Source: Microvirga sesbaniae (lineage in GTDB: Bacteria; Pseudomonadota; Alphaproteobacteria; Rhizobiales; Beijerinckiaceae). Taken from it: DNA of 64,000 bases. Positions within the stretch are counted from its first letter, which is position 1. Every line of letters starts with the position of its first letter. Of this stretch, positions 40,896-51,422 are shown piece by piece. The notes below the pieces were generated by a model. It was not told the DNA's origin and made no database searches. It saw nothing but the letters and a program-made list of their open reading frames with translations. The DNA lies in assembly GCF_025460805.1 (NCBI RefSeq), contig NZ_JAMXFJ010000003.1:345555-409554 (forward strand), given 5' to 3'. The position numbers and the translations under genes were made by a program.

Positions 40896-42065
40896 ATGTC
40901 CTCCCGCAACCTGATCCTGATCCTCGCCACCAGCGGCTTCGCGAGCACCTTCTCGGGCCGGGCCGTCGAGCCCATGGTCGGGATCATCGCCCGCGACCTG
41001 AACTCCGCCCCGCAGACGATCGCGCTCCTGTCCGCCGCCTTCGCGCTGCCTTACGCCTTCATCCAGCCGGTCCTGGGCCCGATCGGCGATGCCCTGGGCA
41101 AGGAGCGCGTCATGAAGGTGGCGCTGGCGCTTCTCTTCCTGGCCTTGGCCTGCTCGGTCCTCGCCCCGAACGCGGCGACGCTCTTCACGCTGCGCATCGT
41201 CGCGGGCGCGGCGGCCGGCGGGGCGGTGCCGCTCTCCATCGCGCTGATCGGCGACCGGGTCGAGATGGCCAAGCGCCAGGTCGCCCTGAGCCGCTACCTG
41301 GTCGCCGTGATCATCGGGCAGCTGGCCGGCTCGTCCTTTGCCGGACTCCTGGCGGAGCTGATCGGCTGGCGCGGGGTGTTCACTCTCTCGACCGGCCTGG
41401 TGGCCCTGGCCTTCGCCGCCACCGTGATCGGCTTCCGGGGGGCGTCGCCGGGCGGGAAATTCGATCTCGAGAGCGCGCTCCTGCGCTATCGGGACATCCT
41501 GTCCAACCCGCGGGCGCTCACTCTCTTCAGCCTCGTCTTCGTCGAGGCCATCGCGATTTTCGGGATCTTTCCCTATGTGGCGCCGCTGCTCGAGGAGCGG
41601 GGCGGGGGCGGGGCCGCGGAGGCCGGCTTCGCCATCGGCGGATTTGCGGTCGGCGGCCTGATCTATTCCGCCCTCGTGAGCTGGATGCTGAGGCGGCTCG
41701 GCATCGGCAGGATCCTCCTGGGCGGAGGCTTCTTCGCCGGGGCCGCCCTCGTTGTCCTGGGCCTCGGCGGCGACTGGAAGCTCGATGCCATCGGCCTGCT
41801 GCTCATGGGCCTCGGCTTCTACATGCTTCACAACACCTTCCAGGCCCAGGTGACCGAAGTGGCTCCGGGAGCGCGCGCCTCGGCGGTCGCTCTCCACGCC
41901 TTCTCGTTCTTCTGCGGTCAGGCGCTCGGCGTCGTCGCGATGGGGGTCGGCCTGCGCAATATCGGCCTGGCCGGGGCGACGGGCATCGCCGCCCTGATCA
42001 TCGTAGGGGTCGGCGTGACCGCGTCAGCCCTCCTGACCCGGCCCGCCGCTCAGCGGGCCCGGTAG
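40896..42065 (+). CDS. Major facilitator superfamily transporter
   Basis: A 389-residue inner-membrane protein with about twelve hydrophobic segments. The MFS motif between segments two and three is visible as [14 protein letters not shown], and the second half has a repeat-like [18 protein letters not shown] followed by [10 protein letters not shown]. It looks like the drug:H+ or sugar-efflux type (DHA1), but the substrate cannot be read from the sequence. The ATG at 40896 ([10 protein letters not shown]) is preferred; the 16 upstream codons overlap the kdsA terminator. Its end overlaps queF by 16 bases on the other strand. Confidence 0.9.
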   Translation: MSSRNLILILATSGFASTFSGRAVEPMVGIIARDLNSAPQTIALLSAAFALPYAFIQPVLGPIGDALGKERVMKVALALLFLALACSVLAPNAATLFTLRIVAGAAAGGAVPLSIALIGDRVEMAKRQVALSRYLVAVIIGQLAGSSFAGLLAELIGWRGVFTLSTGLVALAFAATVIGFRGASPGGKFDLESALLRYRDILSNPRALTLFSLVFVEAIAIFGIFPYVAPLLEERGGGGAAEAGFAIGGFAVGGLIYSALVSWMLRRLGIGRILLGGGFFAGAALVVLGLGGDWKLDAIGLLLMGLGFYMLHNTFQAQVTEVAPGARASAVALHAFSFFCGQALGVVAMGVGLRNIGLAGATGIAALIIVGVGVTASALLTRPAAQRAR

Positions 42066-42499
42066 GGCGCCACGCCCTGATCGGGCAGCCAGAGGTTCTT
42101 CGGCAGTTCGCCGGTCTGCCAGAACACGTCGATGGGAATGCCGCCGCGCGGGTACCAGTAGCCGCCGATGCGCAGGTAGCGGGGCTCCAGCAGGTCGGCG
42201 AGGCGCTTGCCGATAGCCACCGTGCAATCCTCATGGAAGGCGCCGTGATTGCGGAAGCTGTGCATGTAGAGCTTGAGCGACTTGGATTCGACCAGCCACG
42301 GACCGGGCAGGTAGTCGATCACCAGGATGGCGAAATCCGGCTGTCCCGTGACGGGGCACAGGGAGGTGAATTCCGGCACGGTGAAGCGGGCGAGATAATC
42401 GGTGTCGGGATGCGGGTTGGGCACCCGGTCGAGCTGCGCCTCCTCGGGGGATTGCGGCTGGGCGCTGGCGTGGCCGAGCTGGAGACTGGTTTCCGTCAT
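42050..42499 (-). CDS. queF: NADPH-dependent 7-cyano-7-deazaguanine reductase
   Basis: Reduces preQ0 to preQ1 in queuosine synthesis. It is the short, single-domain T-fold form (149 residues). Cys48 and Asp55 in [14 protein letters not shown] are the active-site pair, and the QueF motif follows as [19 protein letters not shown] after it (GAFHEDC) is also typical. I looked for a preQ1 riboswitch in the 147-base divergent gap with eno and saw none. It is convergent with the MFS gene. Confidence 0.96.
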   Translation of the reverse strand: MTETSLQLGHASAQPQSPEEAQLDRVPNPHPDTDYLARFTVPEFTSLCPVTGQPDFAILVIDYLPGPWLVESKSLKLYMHSFRNHGAFHEDCTVAIGKRLADLLEPRYLRIGGYWYPRGGIPIDVFWQTGELPKNLWLPDQGVAPYRAR

Positions 42500-42583
42500 C
42501 GGGAATTGACCTTGGATTGATAAGGGGAAAGCTCTTGCCGTCCTTGCTCACATGGGCATTTCGGTCAATAAGCCAATTCATGA

Positions 42584-43930
<1,347 letters not shown>

Positions 43931-43974
43931 GCCAAGCTCGTCCCAACGAAACGTCGCGAGAACGCGTGAAAGAG

Positions 43975-43996
43975 AGGGGGCCGAAAGGCCCCCTTT
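43975..43996 (+). terminator. Rho-independent terminator after eno
   Basis: AGGGGGCC (43975-43982), GAAA loop, GGCCCCCT (43987-43994), then TT and TG. A tight 8-pair hairpin 44 bases after the stop. Confidence 0.8.
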
Positions 43997-44032
43997 GTGC
44001 ATCCGTGAGCCTATGAAGAGACCGCTCGTCTT

Positions 44033-44062
44033 TTGATATGTTTTAACGATTCATGATCCTAT
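44033..44062 (+). promoter_or_regulatory. Possible promoter of the RTX gene
   Basis: TTGATA (44033-44038) and TCCTAT (44057-44062) with an 18-base spacer stand upstream of the RTX-like gene in an AT-rich patch. The -10 match is weak. Confidence 0.35.
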
Positions 44063-44139
44063 GGTAGTGAAGGTACTGGTGGGGGCTGTGGCCCTGGCTT
44101 CATCGACGATCCAGTCTTCCCAGTCATAGGAATTTAAAC

Positions 44140-46377
44140 ATGAATTTATCACTGCTTGGGCCGCTCGATGCTCTCACGATCGGCAATCTGGACGGGGACG
44201 TGGTCCAGACCACCGTTCAGGAGGCCGTTCTGATCGACCGGGATGGCGATGCGACGCTCGATCTCATCGACGCGAACGAGCCTCTGCGATCCCTCATCGT
44301 CGATAACAGCCTGGGCGGGGATCCAACCGACCGGCTCGGGATCGATACGAGCCTCGGCCACATCACCCTGTCCGGCGACCTCGAGGAAGGGGCCAAGATT
44401 CTTTACGATGGCACCGTCATCGGCACGATCTCGAGCCTGAACTCGGTCATGTGGATCGATCTCGAGGCGGGGGTCACGACGACTCAGGTCCAAGAACTCA
44501 TCCATGCGGTGACCTACACCAATGTTTCGACCTCATCGGACATCTTCGAGCGCGCCATCTCGATCGCCGTCATGTCCGACGACAACATGTACGTCGCCGA
44601 CATGACGGTCCAGGTGGCGCCCGCGTCGGTCGTGTTCCTCGAGAAGGGCGTGGAGGCGAGGACGGGTACCTCGGCGGACGATACATTCGCGGTCTCGGCA
44701 GTCGCCCTCGATGAAGGAGATACCCTGGACGGTGACGATGGCAACGATACTCTGCAGTTCGTTGGGATCGGAGGCGATTTCGATTTTAGATTGCTTGCCG
44801 AGCTGAAGAATGTCGAATTCATCGTGGGCCGAACCGGTGACGACACCATCGTGCTCACGGCACAGCAAATGTCCGGTATCACGGCAATCGATGGCGGAAC
44901 AGGCTCCGACCCGGACGCGGAGTCTGACACCCTGGTCATCACCGGCGGCCCCGTCGATTTTTCCGACAAGATCATCACCCACATCGAGCTGATCAGGTTC
45001 GCCTCGGCTGCCGGCAGTGTCGTGACGTTTGACGACAAAGCTTTGGCTCTCAAGACTTTCGCCTACCAACCCGGGCTCAAAATCGTCCTCAGCGGAGACA
45101 GCTTCAACCCCGAGGAACGTGACCAGCTGCACCTTCAGGGATTCGAGTTTGTTCAGGACATATCCGGGACGGATTCGGATGAACCGCCTCAAATCTCAGG
45201 GCTCAACGGCGACCGCCTCTACATCACCCCGCAGAGGCCCGTCCCTCTCGATTATGGGCGGAATGCCGTTCTGTCCGACGACAGTCCGTTCATGCGAACG
45301 CTGACCATCGATGTGGTGAACGGTTCCGAGGCGCTCGACCGTCTGGGGCTCGACACCATCGGCAAGATCGCCCGGGATGCCACCACCATCACCGTCAACG
45401 GGACAGAGATCGGACATGTGAGCGAGGAGACCTCCTCGCATCTGACCATCTCCTTCTCCACAAGCGCGACGCCCGCGCTGGTTCAGGAGCTCATCCGCTC
45501 CCTGACCTATACGAGCACCGGCCCGACCGCCGCCGCCCGCGAGGTCAAGATCACCCTGGAAGACAGCTTCGGCAACACGACGCAGGCCACCGTGACGGTT
45601 GTCCCCGACGAGAAGCCGACCCAGGTGAATTTCATGGGAACCGCCGTGAACGAACTCGCCGCGAACGGCGATCAGGTCGGGATCCTGTCGGCCCTCGATG
45701 CCAATCCGGACGACAGGGTGACCTTCACGCTGATCGACGACGCCGGCGGGCGCTTCAAGCTCGACGCCTCGGGGAGGAACGTGGTCGTGGCCGATGGAGT
45801 CAAGCTCGATTACGAGCAGGCATCGGCGCACAGCATCACCGTCCGCGCCACCGACAAGGCCGGTCAGTTCACGGACCAGACCTTCAGGATCGCCGTTCGG
45901 GACATCTCGACCGAGATCACGGATGGCACCGGCGGGGACGACCGGATCGTCGCCGGGGCGGGCAAGGATCGCCTCGGCGGCGGCCTCGGCAACGACACCC
46001 TCAACGGCGGGGCCGGGAACGACATCCTCACCGGGGGCGGGGGCCGGGACGTCTTCGTTTTCGATTCGAAGCTCGGCAAGACCAATCCGGCCAACAAGAA
46101 GAGCAATCTGGACAAGATCGTCGACTTCTCGTTCACGGACGACACCATCCATCTGGCGAAGTCGATCTTCAGCACGATCAAGAAGGGCGCCCTCGCGAAG
46201 GGGGCATTCCATGTGGGAACGGCCGCCCACGATGCCAGCGACCGGATCATCTACAACAAGAATACCGGCGCGCTGCTCTACGACAAGGACGGCACGGGGG
46301 CGAAGCAGGCCGTCCAGTTCGCCACCCTGGCCGGGCACCCGCTCAAGGTGTCGGCGAGCGACTTCTTCGTGTTCTGA
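44140..46377 (+). CDS. RTX-type calcium-binding, probably type I-secreted protein
   Basis: A 745-residue protein without signal peptide. Two related domains of about 90 residues occur, one near residues 50-145 (DRLGIDTSLGHITLSG to VQELIHAVTYTNVS) and one near 390-480 (DRLGLDTIGKIARDATT to VQELIRSLTYTSTG). A cadherin-like domain follows at about 495-585 (LDASGRNVVVADGVKLDYEQ). Then come RTX nonapeptides, GAGKDRLGGGLGNDTLNGG and GAGNDILTGG (about 600-635), and a C-terminal module with a short acidic/aromatic end DFFVF, typical of ABC-exported proteins. AGGA precedes the ATG by eight bases. Likely a surface or extracellular adhesin; no exporter genes are adjacent. Confidence 0.85.
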   Translation: MNLSLLGPLDALTIGNLDGDVVQTTVQEAVLIDRDGDATLDLIDANEPLRSLIVDNSLGGDPTDRLGIDTSLGHITLSGDLEEGAKILYDGTVIGTISSLNSVMWIDLEAGVTTTQVQELIHAVTYTNVSTSSDIFERAISIAVMSDDNMYVADMTVQVAPASVVFLEKGVEARTGTSADDTFAVSAVALDEGDTLDGDDGNDTLQFVGIGGDFDFRLLAELKNVEFIVGRTGDDTIVLTAQQMSGITAIDGGTGSDPDAESDTLVITGGPVDFSDKIITHIELIRFASAAGSVVTFDDKALALKTFAYQPGLKIVLSGDSFNPEERDQLHLQGFEFVQDISGTDSDEPPQISGLNGDRLYITPQRPVPLDYGRNAVLSDDSPFMRTLTIDVVNGSEALDRLGLDTIGKIARDATTITVNGTEIGHVSEETSSHLTISFSTSATPALVQELIRSLTYTSTGPTAAAREVKITLEDSFGNTTQATVTVVPDEKPTQVNFMGTAVNELAANGDQVGILSALDANPDDRVTFTLIDDAGGRFKLDASGRNVVVADGVKLDYEQASAHSITVRATDKAGQFTDQTFRIAVRDISTEITDGTGGDDRIVAGAGKDRLGGGLGNDTLNGGAGNDILTGGGGRDVFVFDSKLGKTNPANKKSNLDKIVDFSFTDDTIHLAKSIFSTIKKGALAKGAFHVGTAAHDASDRIIYNKNTGALLYDKDGTGAKQAVQFATLAGHPLKVSASDFFVF

Positions 46378-46550
46378 CCGACCCGTCCGTGCCCCATTCG
46401 AGCGCGGACGGGCCTCCGCGGTTGCGTGATCCCGTTGCAGTCCCGAGCGGTGACGCCCGGGCTGGGGCGGCGCGGCGACCCGGGCTCGGAAGGGCGCGCA
46501 GTGCCCCTGGTCAACACCTCCTTAACCATGCCGGTGTATGACTCGTCTTC

Positions 46551-46865
46551 ATGGTGATCCGCAGACGCGCACGACGATTCTTGATTCCGCTGGTGCTCTA
46601 CAGCATCTCGGCCGGGGTGGCGGCCTATTTCGTCCATCACGCCCATAGCGGCGCGCGCGGCATCGAGGCGCAACAAAAGTATGAGGCGCAGGTCGCCGAA
46701 CTTTCCGCGGAACTCGATGGTTTAAAGACCCAGCGCTCCGAGTGGGAGCGCCGCATCGCGCTGCTCCGGAGCGATCAGATCGACCGCGATCTGCTCGAGG
46801 AGCGGGCGCGCGTCATGCTGGGCCGCGTGCACAAGAACGACCTGGTGATCATCACCGGACCGTAA
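46551..46865 (+). CDS. Septum formation initiator family protein (FtsB/DivIC-like)
   Basis: A 104-residue bitopic protein: a basic N-terminus (MVIRRRARRFLIP), one membrane segment (about residues 10-29), then a coiled coil of about 45 residues (EAQQKYEAQVAELSAELDGL) and an end domain with DRDLLEERARVMLG. This is the FtsB/DivIC pattern of the FtsQLB division complex. The position between the enolase region and pdhA is the standard alphaproteobacterial location of this family. Its start is the only ATG in frame. Confidence 0.9.
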   Translation: MVIRRRARRFLIPLVLYSISAGVAAYFVHHAHSGARGIEAQQKYEAQVAELSAELDGLKTQRSEWERRIALLRSDQIDRDLLEERARVMLGRVHKNDLVIITGP

Positions 46866-46891
46866 TTAACAATAACTTAAAAGTTCTGCTT

Positions 46892-46955
46892 AACTGAAAT
46901 CGAGTTGATCGAAAATTTCAGTTGCGGGCCAATAGGTTGTGCATTTCATTGTGCA
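46892..46955. promoter_or_regulatory. AT-rich regulatory region upstream of pdhA
   Basis: The gap between the FtsB-like gene and pdhA is unusually AT-rich. It holds a perfect 9-base inverted repeat AACTGAAAT (46892-46900) / ATTTCAGTT (46915-46923), and two direct TTGTGCA units (about 46937-46955) spaced by TTTCA. These look like regulator sites for the pdh operon. A clear -35/-10 pair is not evident to me. Confidence 0.5.
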
Positions 46956-47037
46956 CCGCAAAACACCTTTTGACCTACTCGCTTTCCGATTCCGACTGCG
47001 CTACAACTTTCGTCGAGGAAACCCTTCGGAGGACCCG

Positions 47038-48099
47038 ATGGCTGTTGCTGCCCGCAAGGCGGGCCGTGCCGGTGCAGGCGCGGCTAACAAGACTACCCCC
47101 AGCAAAGGCTCCAAGAACGGAGCCACCCCCAACTCCCCACAATTCGACAAGAACCAGGATCTGTCAGCTTATAACGATATGCTGCTGATCCGCCGCTTCG
47201 AGGAAAAGTCCGGCCAGATGTACGGCATGGGACTGATCGGCGGCTTCTGCCACCTCTATATCGGCCAGGAGGCCGTCGTCATCGGCATGCAGATGGCCAC
47301 GCGAGAGGGCGACCAGGTGATCACGGGTTACCGCGATCATGGTCACATGCTGGCCTGCGGCATGGACGCGAAGGGCGTCATGGCCGAGCTGACGGGCCGT
47401 CGCGGCGGCCTGTCAAAGGGCAAGGGCGGCTCCATGCACATGTTCTCCAAGGAGAAGCATTTCTACGGCGGCCACGGCATCGTGGGCGCGCAGGTGTCGC
47501 TCGGGACGGGCATCGCGTTCGCGAACCATTACCGCGAGAACGGCAATGTCTGCCTGACCTATTTCGGGGACGGCGCGGCCAACCAGGGCCAGGTCTACGA
47601 GAGCTTCAACATGGCGGCGCTCTGGAAGCTGCCTGTCGTCTACGTGATCGAGAACAACCGATACGCCATGGGCACGGCCGTGACGCGTGCGTCCGCCCAG
47701 ACGGACTTCTCCAAGCGCGGCCTGTCCTTCGGCATCCCGGGCGAGCAGGTGGACGGGATGGATGTCCGCGCGGTCTACGCCGCCGGCCAGCGCGCCATCG
47801 AGCATGCCCGCACCGGCAAGGGTCCGTACATCCTCGAGATGCAGACCTACCGCTACCGCGGCCACTCCATGTCCGATCCGGCGAAGTACCGCACGAAGGA
47901 CGAGGTGACCCGCATGCGCGAGGAATACGACCCGATCGAGCAGGTCCGCCGCCGCCTGCTGGAGAGCTGGAAGCTGTCGGAAGACGAGCTCAAGGCCATC
48001 GACAGCAAGGTGCGCGAGATCGTCAACGAGGCGGCCGAGTTCGCCACGCACGATCCGGAGCCGGATCCGTCCGAGCTCTATACGGACATCCTCCTCTAA
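47038..48099 (+). CDS. pdhA: Pyruvate dehydrogenase E1 component, alpha subunit
   Basis: Thiamine-diphosphate subunit of pyruvate dehydrogenase. The TPP-binding motif is in TYFGDGAANQGQVYES (about residues 178-193) and ends VIENNRYAMG. Other signatures: FCHLYIGQEAV near 78, GHGIVGAQVSLGTG near 150, YRGHSMSDPAKYR near 277. The first 40 residues are an Ala/Lys-rich lead (AVAARKAGRAGAG), usual in alphaproteobacterial PdhA. Length 353. The ATG at 47038 has GGAGGA (47028-47033); the frame opens 33 codons earlier but that part is leader. Confidence 0.97.
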   Translation: MAVAARKAGRAGAGAANKTTPSKGSKNGATPNSPQFDKNQDLSAYNDMLLIRRFEEKSGQMYGMGLIGGFCHLYIGQEAVVIGMQMATREGDQVITGYRDHGHMLACGMDAKGVMAELTGRRGGLSKGKGGSMHMFSKEKHFYGGHGIVGAQVSLGTGIAFANHYRENGNVCLTYFGDGAANQGQVYESFNMAALWKLPVVYVIENNRYAMGTAVTRASAQTDFSKRGLSFGIPGEQVDGMDVRAVYAAGQRAIEHARTGKGPYILEMQTYRYRGHSMSDPAKYRTKDEVTRMREEYDPIEQVRRRLLESWKLSEDELKAIDSKVREIVNEAAEFATHDPEPDPSELYTDILL

Positions 48100-48119
48100 G
48101 CGACGCGTTGGCGTCGCTT
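48098..48119 (+). terminator. Hairpin at the end of pdhA
   Basis: AAGCGACGC-GTTG-GCGTCGCTT (48098-48119) is a perfect 9-pair hairpin that begins in the stop codon of pdhA. No T-run follows, so it probably tunes the pdhA:pdhB ratio or protects the 3' end, as pdhB lies 63 bases further. Confidence 0.5.
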
Positions 48120-48162
48120 CCCCCCGAATCTCGCCGCTGCGACAATCAAAACGAGTCTTTTA

Positions 48163-49614
48163 ATGGCGATCGATATTCTCATGCCTGCCCTCTCGCCCAC
48201 CATGGAGCAGGGCAAACTGGCCAAATGGCTGAAAAAGGAAGGCGATCAGGTCAAGCCCGGCGACGTGCTGGCCGAGATCGAGACCGACAAGGCCACCATG
48301 GAGGTCGAGGCGATCGACGAGGGCGTCCTCGCCAAGATCCTCATCTCCGACGGCACGGACAACGTGGCCGTGAACACCCCCATCGCGATTCTGGCCGGCG
48401 AGGGTGAGGACGTTTCCTCCGCGGCCGCGTCGGCCAAGGCGCCGGCCGCTCCGGCGCCGGAGTCCCAGCCGGCACCGACGCCCGACATGGAGCGGGAAGG
48501 CATGGCCGACCGCCCGTCGCCGGATTCCATCCAGGGTACGGACGTGACTCCGGTGGGCGAGCCTGCGGCCCCCTACGTGATCCAGACCCGCACGGCGCAC
48601 GATGCCATGGCGGAGATCCCGGAAGGGACCGAGATGGTCTCCATGACGGTCCGCGAGGCGCTTCGCGACGCCATGGCGGAAGAGATGCGCAAGGACGACA
48701 CGGTGTTCGTCATGGGCGAAGAGGTGGCCGAGTACCAGGGCGCCTACAAGGTCACCCAGGGCCTTCTGCAGGAATTCGGCGCCAAGCGCGTGATCGACAC
48801 GCCGATCACCGAGCACGGCTTTGCCGGCGTGGGCGTCGGCGCCGCCTTCACGGGCCTGCGCCCGGTTGTCGAGTTCATGACCTTCAACTTCGCCATGCAG
48901 GCGATCGACCAGATCATCAATTCGGCCGCCAAGACCCTCTACATGTCCGGCGGCCAGCTCGGCGCTCCCATCGTGTTCCGCGGGCCCAACGGGGCCGCCG
49001 CCCGCGTGGCCGCCCAGCACAGCCAGGACTTCGCCGCCTGGTATTCGCAGGTTCCTGGCCTCAAGGTCGTGGCGCCTTACTCGGCCTCGGACGCGAAGGG
49101 CCTCCTCAAGAGCGCCATCCGCGATCCGAACCCGGTCGTGTTCCTGGAGAACGAGATTCTCTACGGCCAGTCTTTCCCGGTGCCGAAGCTCGACGACTTC
49201 ACGGTCCCGATCGGCAAGGCGCGCATCCACCGTCAGGGCAAGGACGTGACCATCGTGTCCTTCTCCATCGGCATGACCTACGCGCTGAAGGCTGCCGAGG
49301 AACTGGCCAAGGAAGGCATCGAGGCCGAGGTCATCGACCTGCGCACGATCCGCCCCATGGACACCGACACGATCGTCGCCTCGGTCATGAAGACCGGCCG
49401 CTGCGTCACGGTGGAAGAGGGCTATCCGCAATCGGGCGTCGGCGCCGAGATCGCCATGCGCATCATGGAGAATGCGTTCGACTATCTCGACGCCCCGGTG
49501 ATCCGCGTGACCGGCAAGGACGTGCCCATGCCCTACGCGGCCAACCTCGAGAAGCTCGCGCTCCCGTCGGTGGCGGAAGTGGTGCAGGCGGCGAAGGCCG
49601 TTTGCTACAGGTGA
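48163..49614 (+). CDS. pdhB: Pyruvate dehydrogenase E1 component, beta subunit, with N-terminal lipoyl domain
   Basis: Residues 1-80 form a complete lipoyl domain ([20 protein letters not shown]; lipoylated Lys43 in ETDKATME), linked by an Ala/Pro-rich stretch to the E1 beta transketolase-like subunit (from [18 protein letters not shown]). [31 protein letters not shown] and [14 protein letters not shown] are the E1 beta signatures. Length 483. The lipoyl-E1beta fusion is a known alphaproteobacterial feature. Its lipoyl domain is nearly the same as that of pdhC. Confidence 0.96.
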   Translation: MAIDILMPALSPTMEQGKLAKWLKKEGDQVKPGDVLAEIETDKATMEVEAIDEGVLAKILISDGTDNVAVNTPIAILAGEGEDVSSAAASAKAPAAPAPESQPAPTPDMEREGMADRPSPDSIQGTDVTPVGEPAAPYVIQTRTAHDAMAEIPEGTEMVSMTVREALRDAMAEEMRKDDTVFVMGEEVAEYQGAYKVTQGLLQEFGAKRVIDTPITEHGFAGVGVGAAFTGLRPVVEFMTFNFAMQAIDQIINSAAKTLYMSGGQLGAPIVFRGPNGAAARVAAQHSQDFAAWYSQVPGLKVVAPYSASDAKGLLKSAIRDPNPVVFLENEILYGQSFPVPKLDDFTVPIGKARIHRQGKDVTIVSFSIGMTYALKAAEELAKEGIEAEVIDLRTIRPMDTDTIVASVMKTGRCVTVEEGYPQSGVGAEIAMRIMENAFDYLDAPVIRVTGKDVPMPYAANLEKLALPSVAEVVQAAKAVCYR

Positions 49615-49618
49615 TGAA

Positions 49619-49915
49619 ATGACTGAACGGAAATTCGAGGCTCTCAACGTTCCGCCCGACGCCCTGGAAAAAGGGGGCGTCGAGATCCTGAGGGCTTCGG
49701 TCGTCGACGGGGCGGTGAGCATCGCGCTGCGCCGCGCCTTCGACGATCCGTTCACCTGGGGCGTGCTCCTGGTGGATCTCGCCCGTCATGCCGCGCGCGT
49801 CTACGCCATGGAAACCGAGTTCTCCGAAGAGGAGGCTCTCGCCGAGATCACGGCCGGCATCCAGGCCGAGCTCGACGATCCGAGCGATCCGGGCTCGACG
49901 CAGGCGATCAATTAA
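49619..49915 (+). CDS. DUF5076-family small protein in the pdh operon
   Basis: A 98-residue acidic protein starting four bases after the pdhB stop and ending 29 bases before pdhC, so it is co-transcribed and probably coupled. It reads MTERKFEALNVPPDALEKGG, then ILRASVVDGAVSIALRRAF and DPFTWGVLLVDLARHAARVY; the pattern matches the DUF5076 proteins found in the same operon position in Hyphomicrobiales. It lacks membrane segments and known catalytic motifs. A role in the Pdh complex or its assembly is inferred only from location. Confidence 0.85.
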   Translation: MTERKFEALNVPPDALEKGGVEILRASVVDGAVSIALRRAFDDPFTWGVLLVDLARHAARVYAMETEFSEEEALAEITAGIQAELDDPSDPGSTQAIN

Positions 49916-49944
49916 ACCTTTCCAGATCAGGATCCATCAACGCC

Positions 49945-51366
49945 ATGCCCATCAATATCCTGATGCCCGCCCTGTCTCCCACCATGGAAAAGGGCAACCT
50001 TGCCAAGTGGCTGAAGAAGGAAGGCGACCCGGTGAAATCCGGCGACGTGATCGCCGAGATCGAGACCGACAAGGCCACCATGGAGGTGGAAGCGGTCGAC
50101 GAAGGCATCCTCGCCAAGATCGTCGTTCCGGAAGGCACGGCCGATGTTCCGGTCAACCAGCTCATCGCCCTGATCGCCGGCGAGGGCGAGGACCCGAAGA
50201 GCGTCACGGCTCCCGCCGCGGGCGGCGCTCCGGCTCCGGCGCCCAAGGCGGAAGCCGCACCGGCGCCGGCCGCTCCCGCGGCGGCGCCTCAGCCGCAGGC
50301 CAATGCCATTCCTGGCGATGCCTCGGCTCACATGTCCTATGCCCGGGTCGATCAGGCGCCGGCCGGCCCCGCGCAGGCGGCCAAGCCCAACGGGGCAGGG
50401 CAGCAGACCGGCAACCGGGTCTTCGCCTCTCCGCTCGCCAAGCGCATCGCGAAGGAAGCCGGCGTCGACCTCGGGTCGGTCCGGGGTTCGGGACCGCATG
50501 GCCGGATCGTCGAGAAGGATGTCCGCGCCGCGCTCCAGGGCGGCGGCGCCAAGCCCGCCGCCGCTCCGGCGGCGGCTGCGCCGGCACCGGCGGCCAAGCC
50601 GGCGGCCCCGCAGCTCGCGCCGAGCATGGGCGCCGACCAGGTCAAGGCGATGTTCGAGGCCGGCTCCTACGAGGAGGTGCCGCTCGACGGCATGCGCAAG
50701 ACGATCGCCAAGCGCCTGGTCGAGTCGAAGCAGACGGTGCCGCACTTCTACCTGGCGCTCGACTGCGAACTCGACGCCCTGATGGCGCTGCGCGAGCAGA
50801 TCAACAACGCGGCCGGGAAGGACAAGGACGGCAAGCCCGCCTACAAGCTCTCGGTCAACGACTTCGTCATCAAGGCGCTCGCCATCGCGCTCCAGCGCGT
50901 GCCGGCCGCAAACGCGGTCTGGGCCGAGGACCGCATCCTGAAGATGAAGCACTCCGACGTGGGCGTGGCGGTCGCCATTGAGGGCGGCCTGTTCACCCCG
51001 GTCGTGCGCAGGGCCGAGCAGAAGACCCTCACGGCCATCTCGGCCGAGGTGAAGGACATGGCGGGCCGGGCCCGCAACCGCCGCCTCAAGCCGGAGGAAT
51101 ACACCGGCGGCTCGACCGCGGTGTCGAATCTCGGCATGTACGGCATCAAGGACTTCCAGGCCGTCATCAACCCGCCCCACGGCACGATCCTTGCGGTCGG
51201 CGCCGGCGAGCAGCGGGTGGTGGTGAAGAACGGCGCACCGGCGGTCGTGCAGGCCATGACCGTGACGCTCTCCTGCGACCACCGGGTGGTCGACGGGGCG
51301 CTCGGGGCGGAACTCCTGGCGGCCTTCAAGCAGCTCATCGAGAGCCCGATGGGCATGCTGGTCTGA
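49945..51366 (+). CDS. pdhC: Pyruvate dehydrogenase E2 component (dihydrolipoyl acetyltransferase)
   Basis: Core of the pyruvate dehydrogenase complex. One lipoyl domain (Lys43 in ETDKATME), an Ala/Pro linker, the subunit-binding domain at about 153-190 (FASPLAKRIAKEAG and SGPHGRIVEKDV), a second linker, and the catalytic acetyltransferase domain ending with CDHRVVDGALGAEL, which holds the catalytic His. The length is 473. It follows the DUF5076 gene by 29 bases. A family B-like hairpin follows at 51375. Confidence 0.97.
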   Translation: MPINILMPALSPTMEKGNLAKWLKKEGDPVKSGDVIAEIETDKATMEVEAVDEGILAKIVVPEGTADVPVNQLIALIAGEGEDPKSVTAPAAGGAPAPAPKAEAAPAPAAPAAAPQPQANAIPGDASAHMSYARVDQAPAGPAQAAKPNGAGQQTGNRVFASPLAKRIAKEAGVDLGSVRGSGPHGRIVEKDVRAALQGGGAKPAAAPAAAAPAPAAKPAAPQLAPSMGADQVKAMFEAGSYEEVPLDGMRKTIAKRLVESKQTVPHFYLALDCELDALMALREQINNAAGKDKDGKPAYKLSVNDFVIKALAIALQRVPAANAVWAEDRILKMKHSDVGVAVAIEGGLFTPVVRRAEQKTLTAISAEVKDMAGRARNRRLKPEEYTGGSTAVSNLGMYGIKDFQAVINPPHGTILAVGAGEQRVVVKNGAPAVVQAMTVTLSCDHRVVDGALGAELLAAFKQLIESPMGMLV

Positions 51367-51374
51367 AAGACGTC

Positions 51375-51397
51375 ATGGCCGGGCTTGTCCCGGCCAT
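51375..51397. repeat. Short palindrome between pdhC and the tautomerase-like gene (family B)
   Basis: ATGGCCGGG (51375-51383) and CCCGGCCAT (51389-51397) with a CTTGT loop form a perfect 9-pair hairpin. It resembles the ATGGCCG/CGGCCAT block of the family B repeat at 37697. There is no T-run, so read-through to lpd is expected. Confidence 0.6.
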
Positions 51398-51422
51398 TCT
51401 CTGTCGGCGATAGGGAGGCTCC

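Noticed and set aside
44061..44129. A 22-codon frame (MVVKVLVGAVALASS...) just before the RTX gene, resembling a signal-peptide start
   Set aside because: No ribosome binding site, stops before the RTX start in a different frame, and RTX proteins do not need such a leader. A frameshifted signal peptide cannot be excluded, but there is no support.
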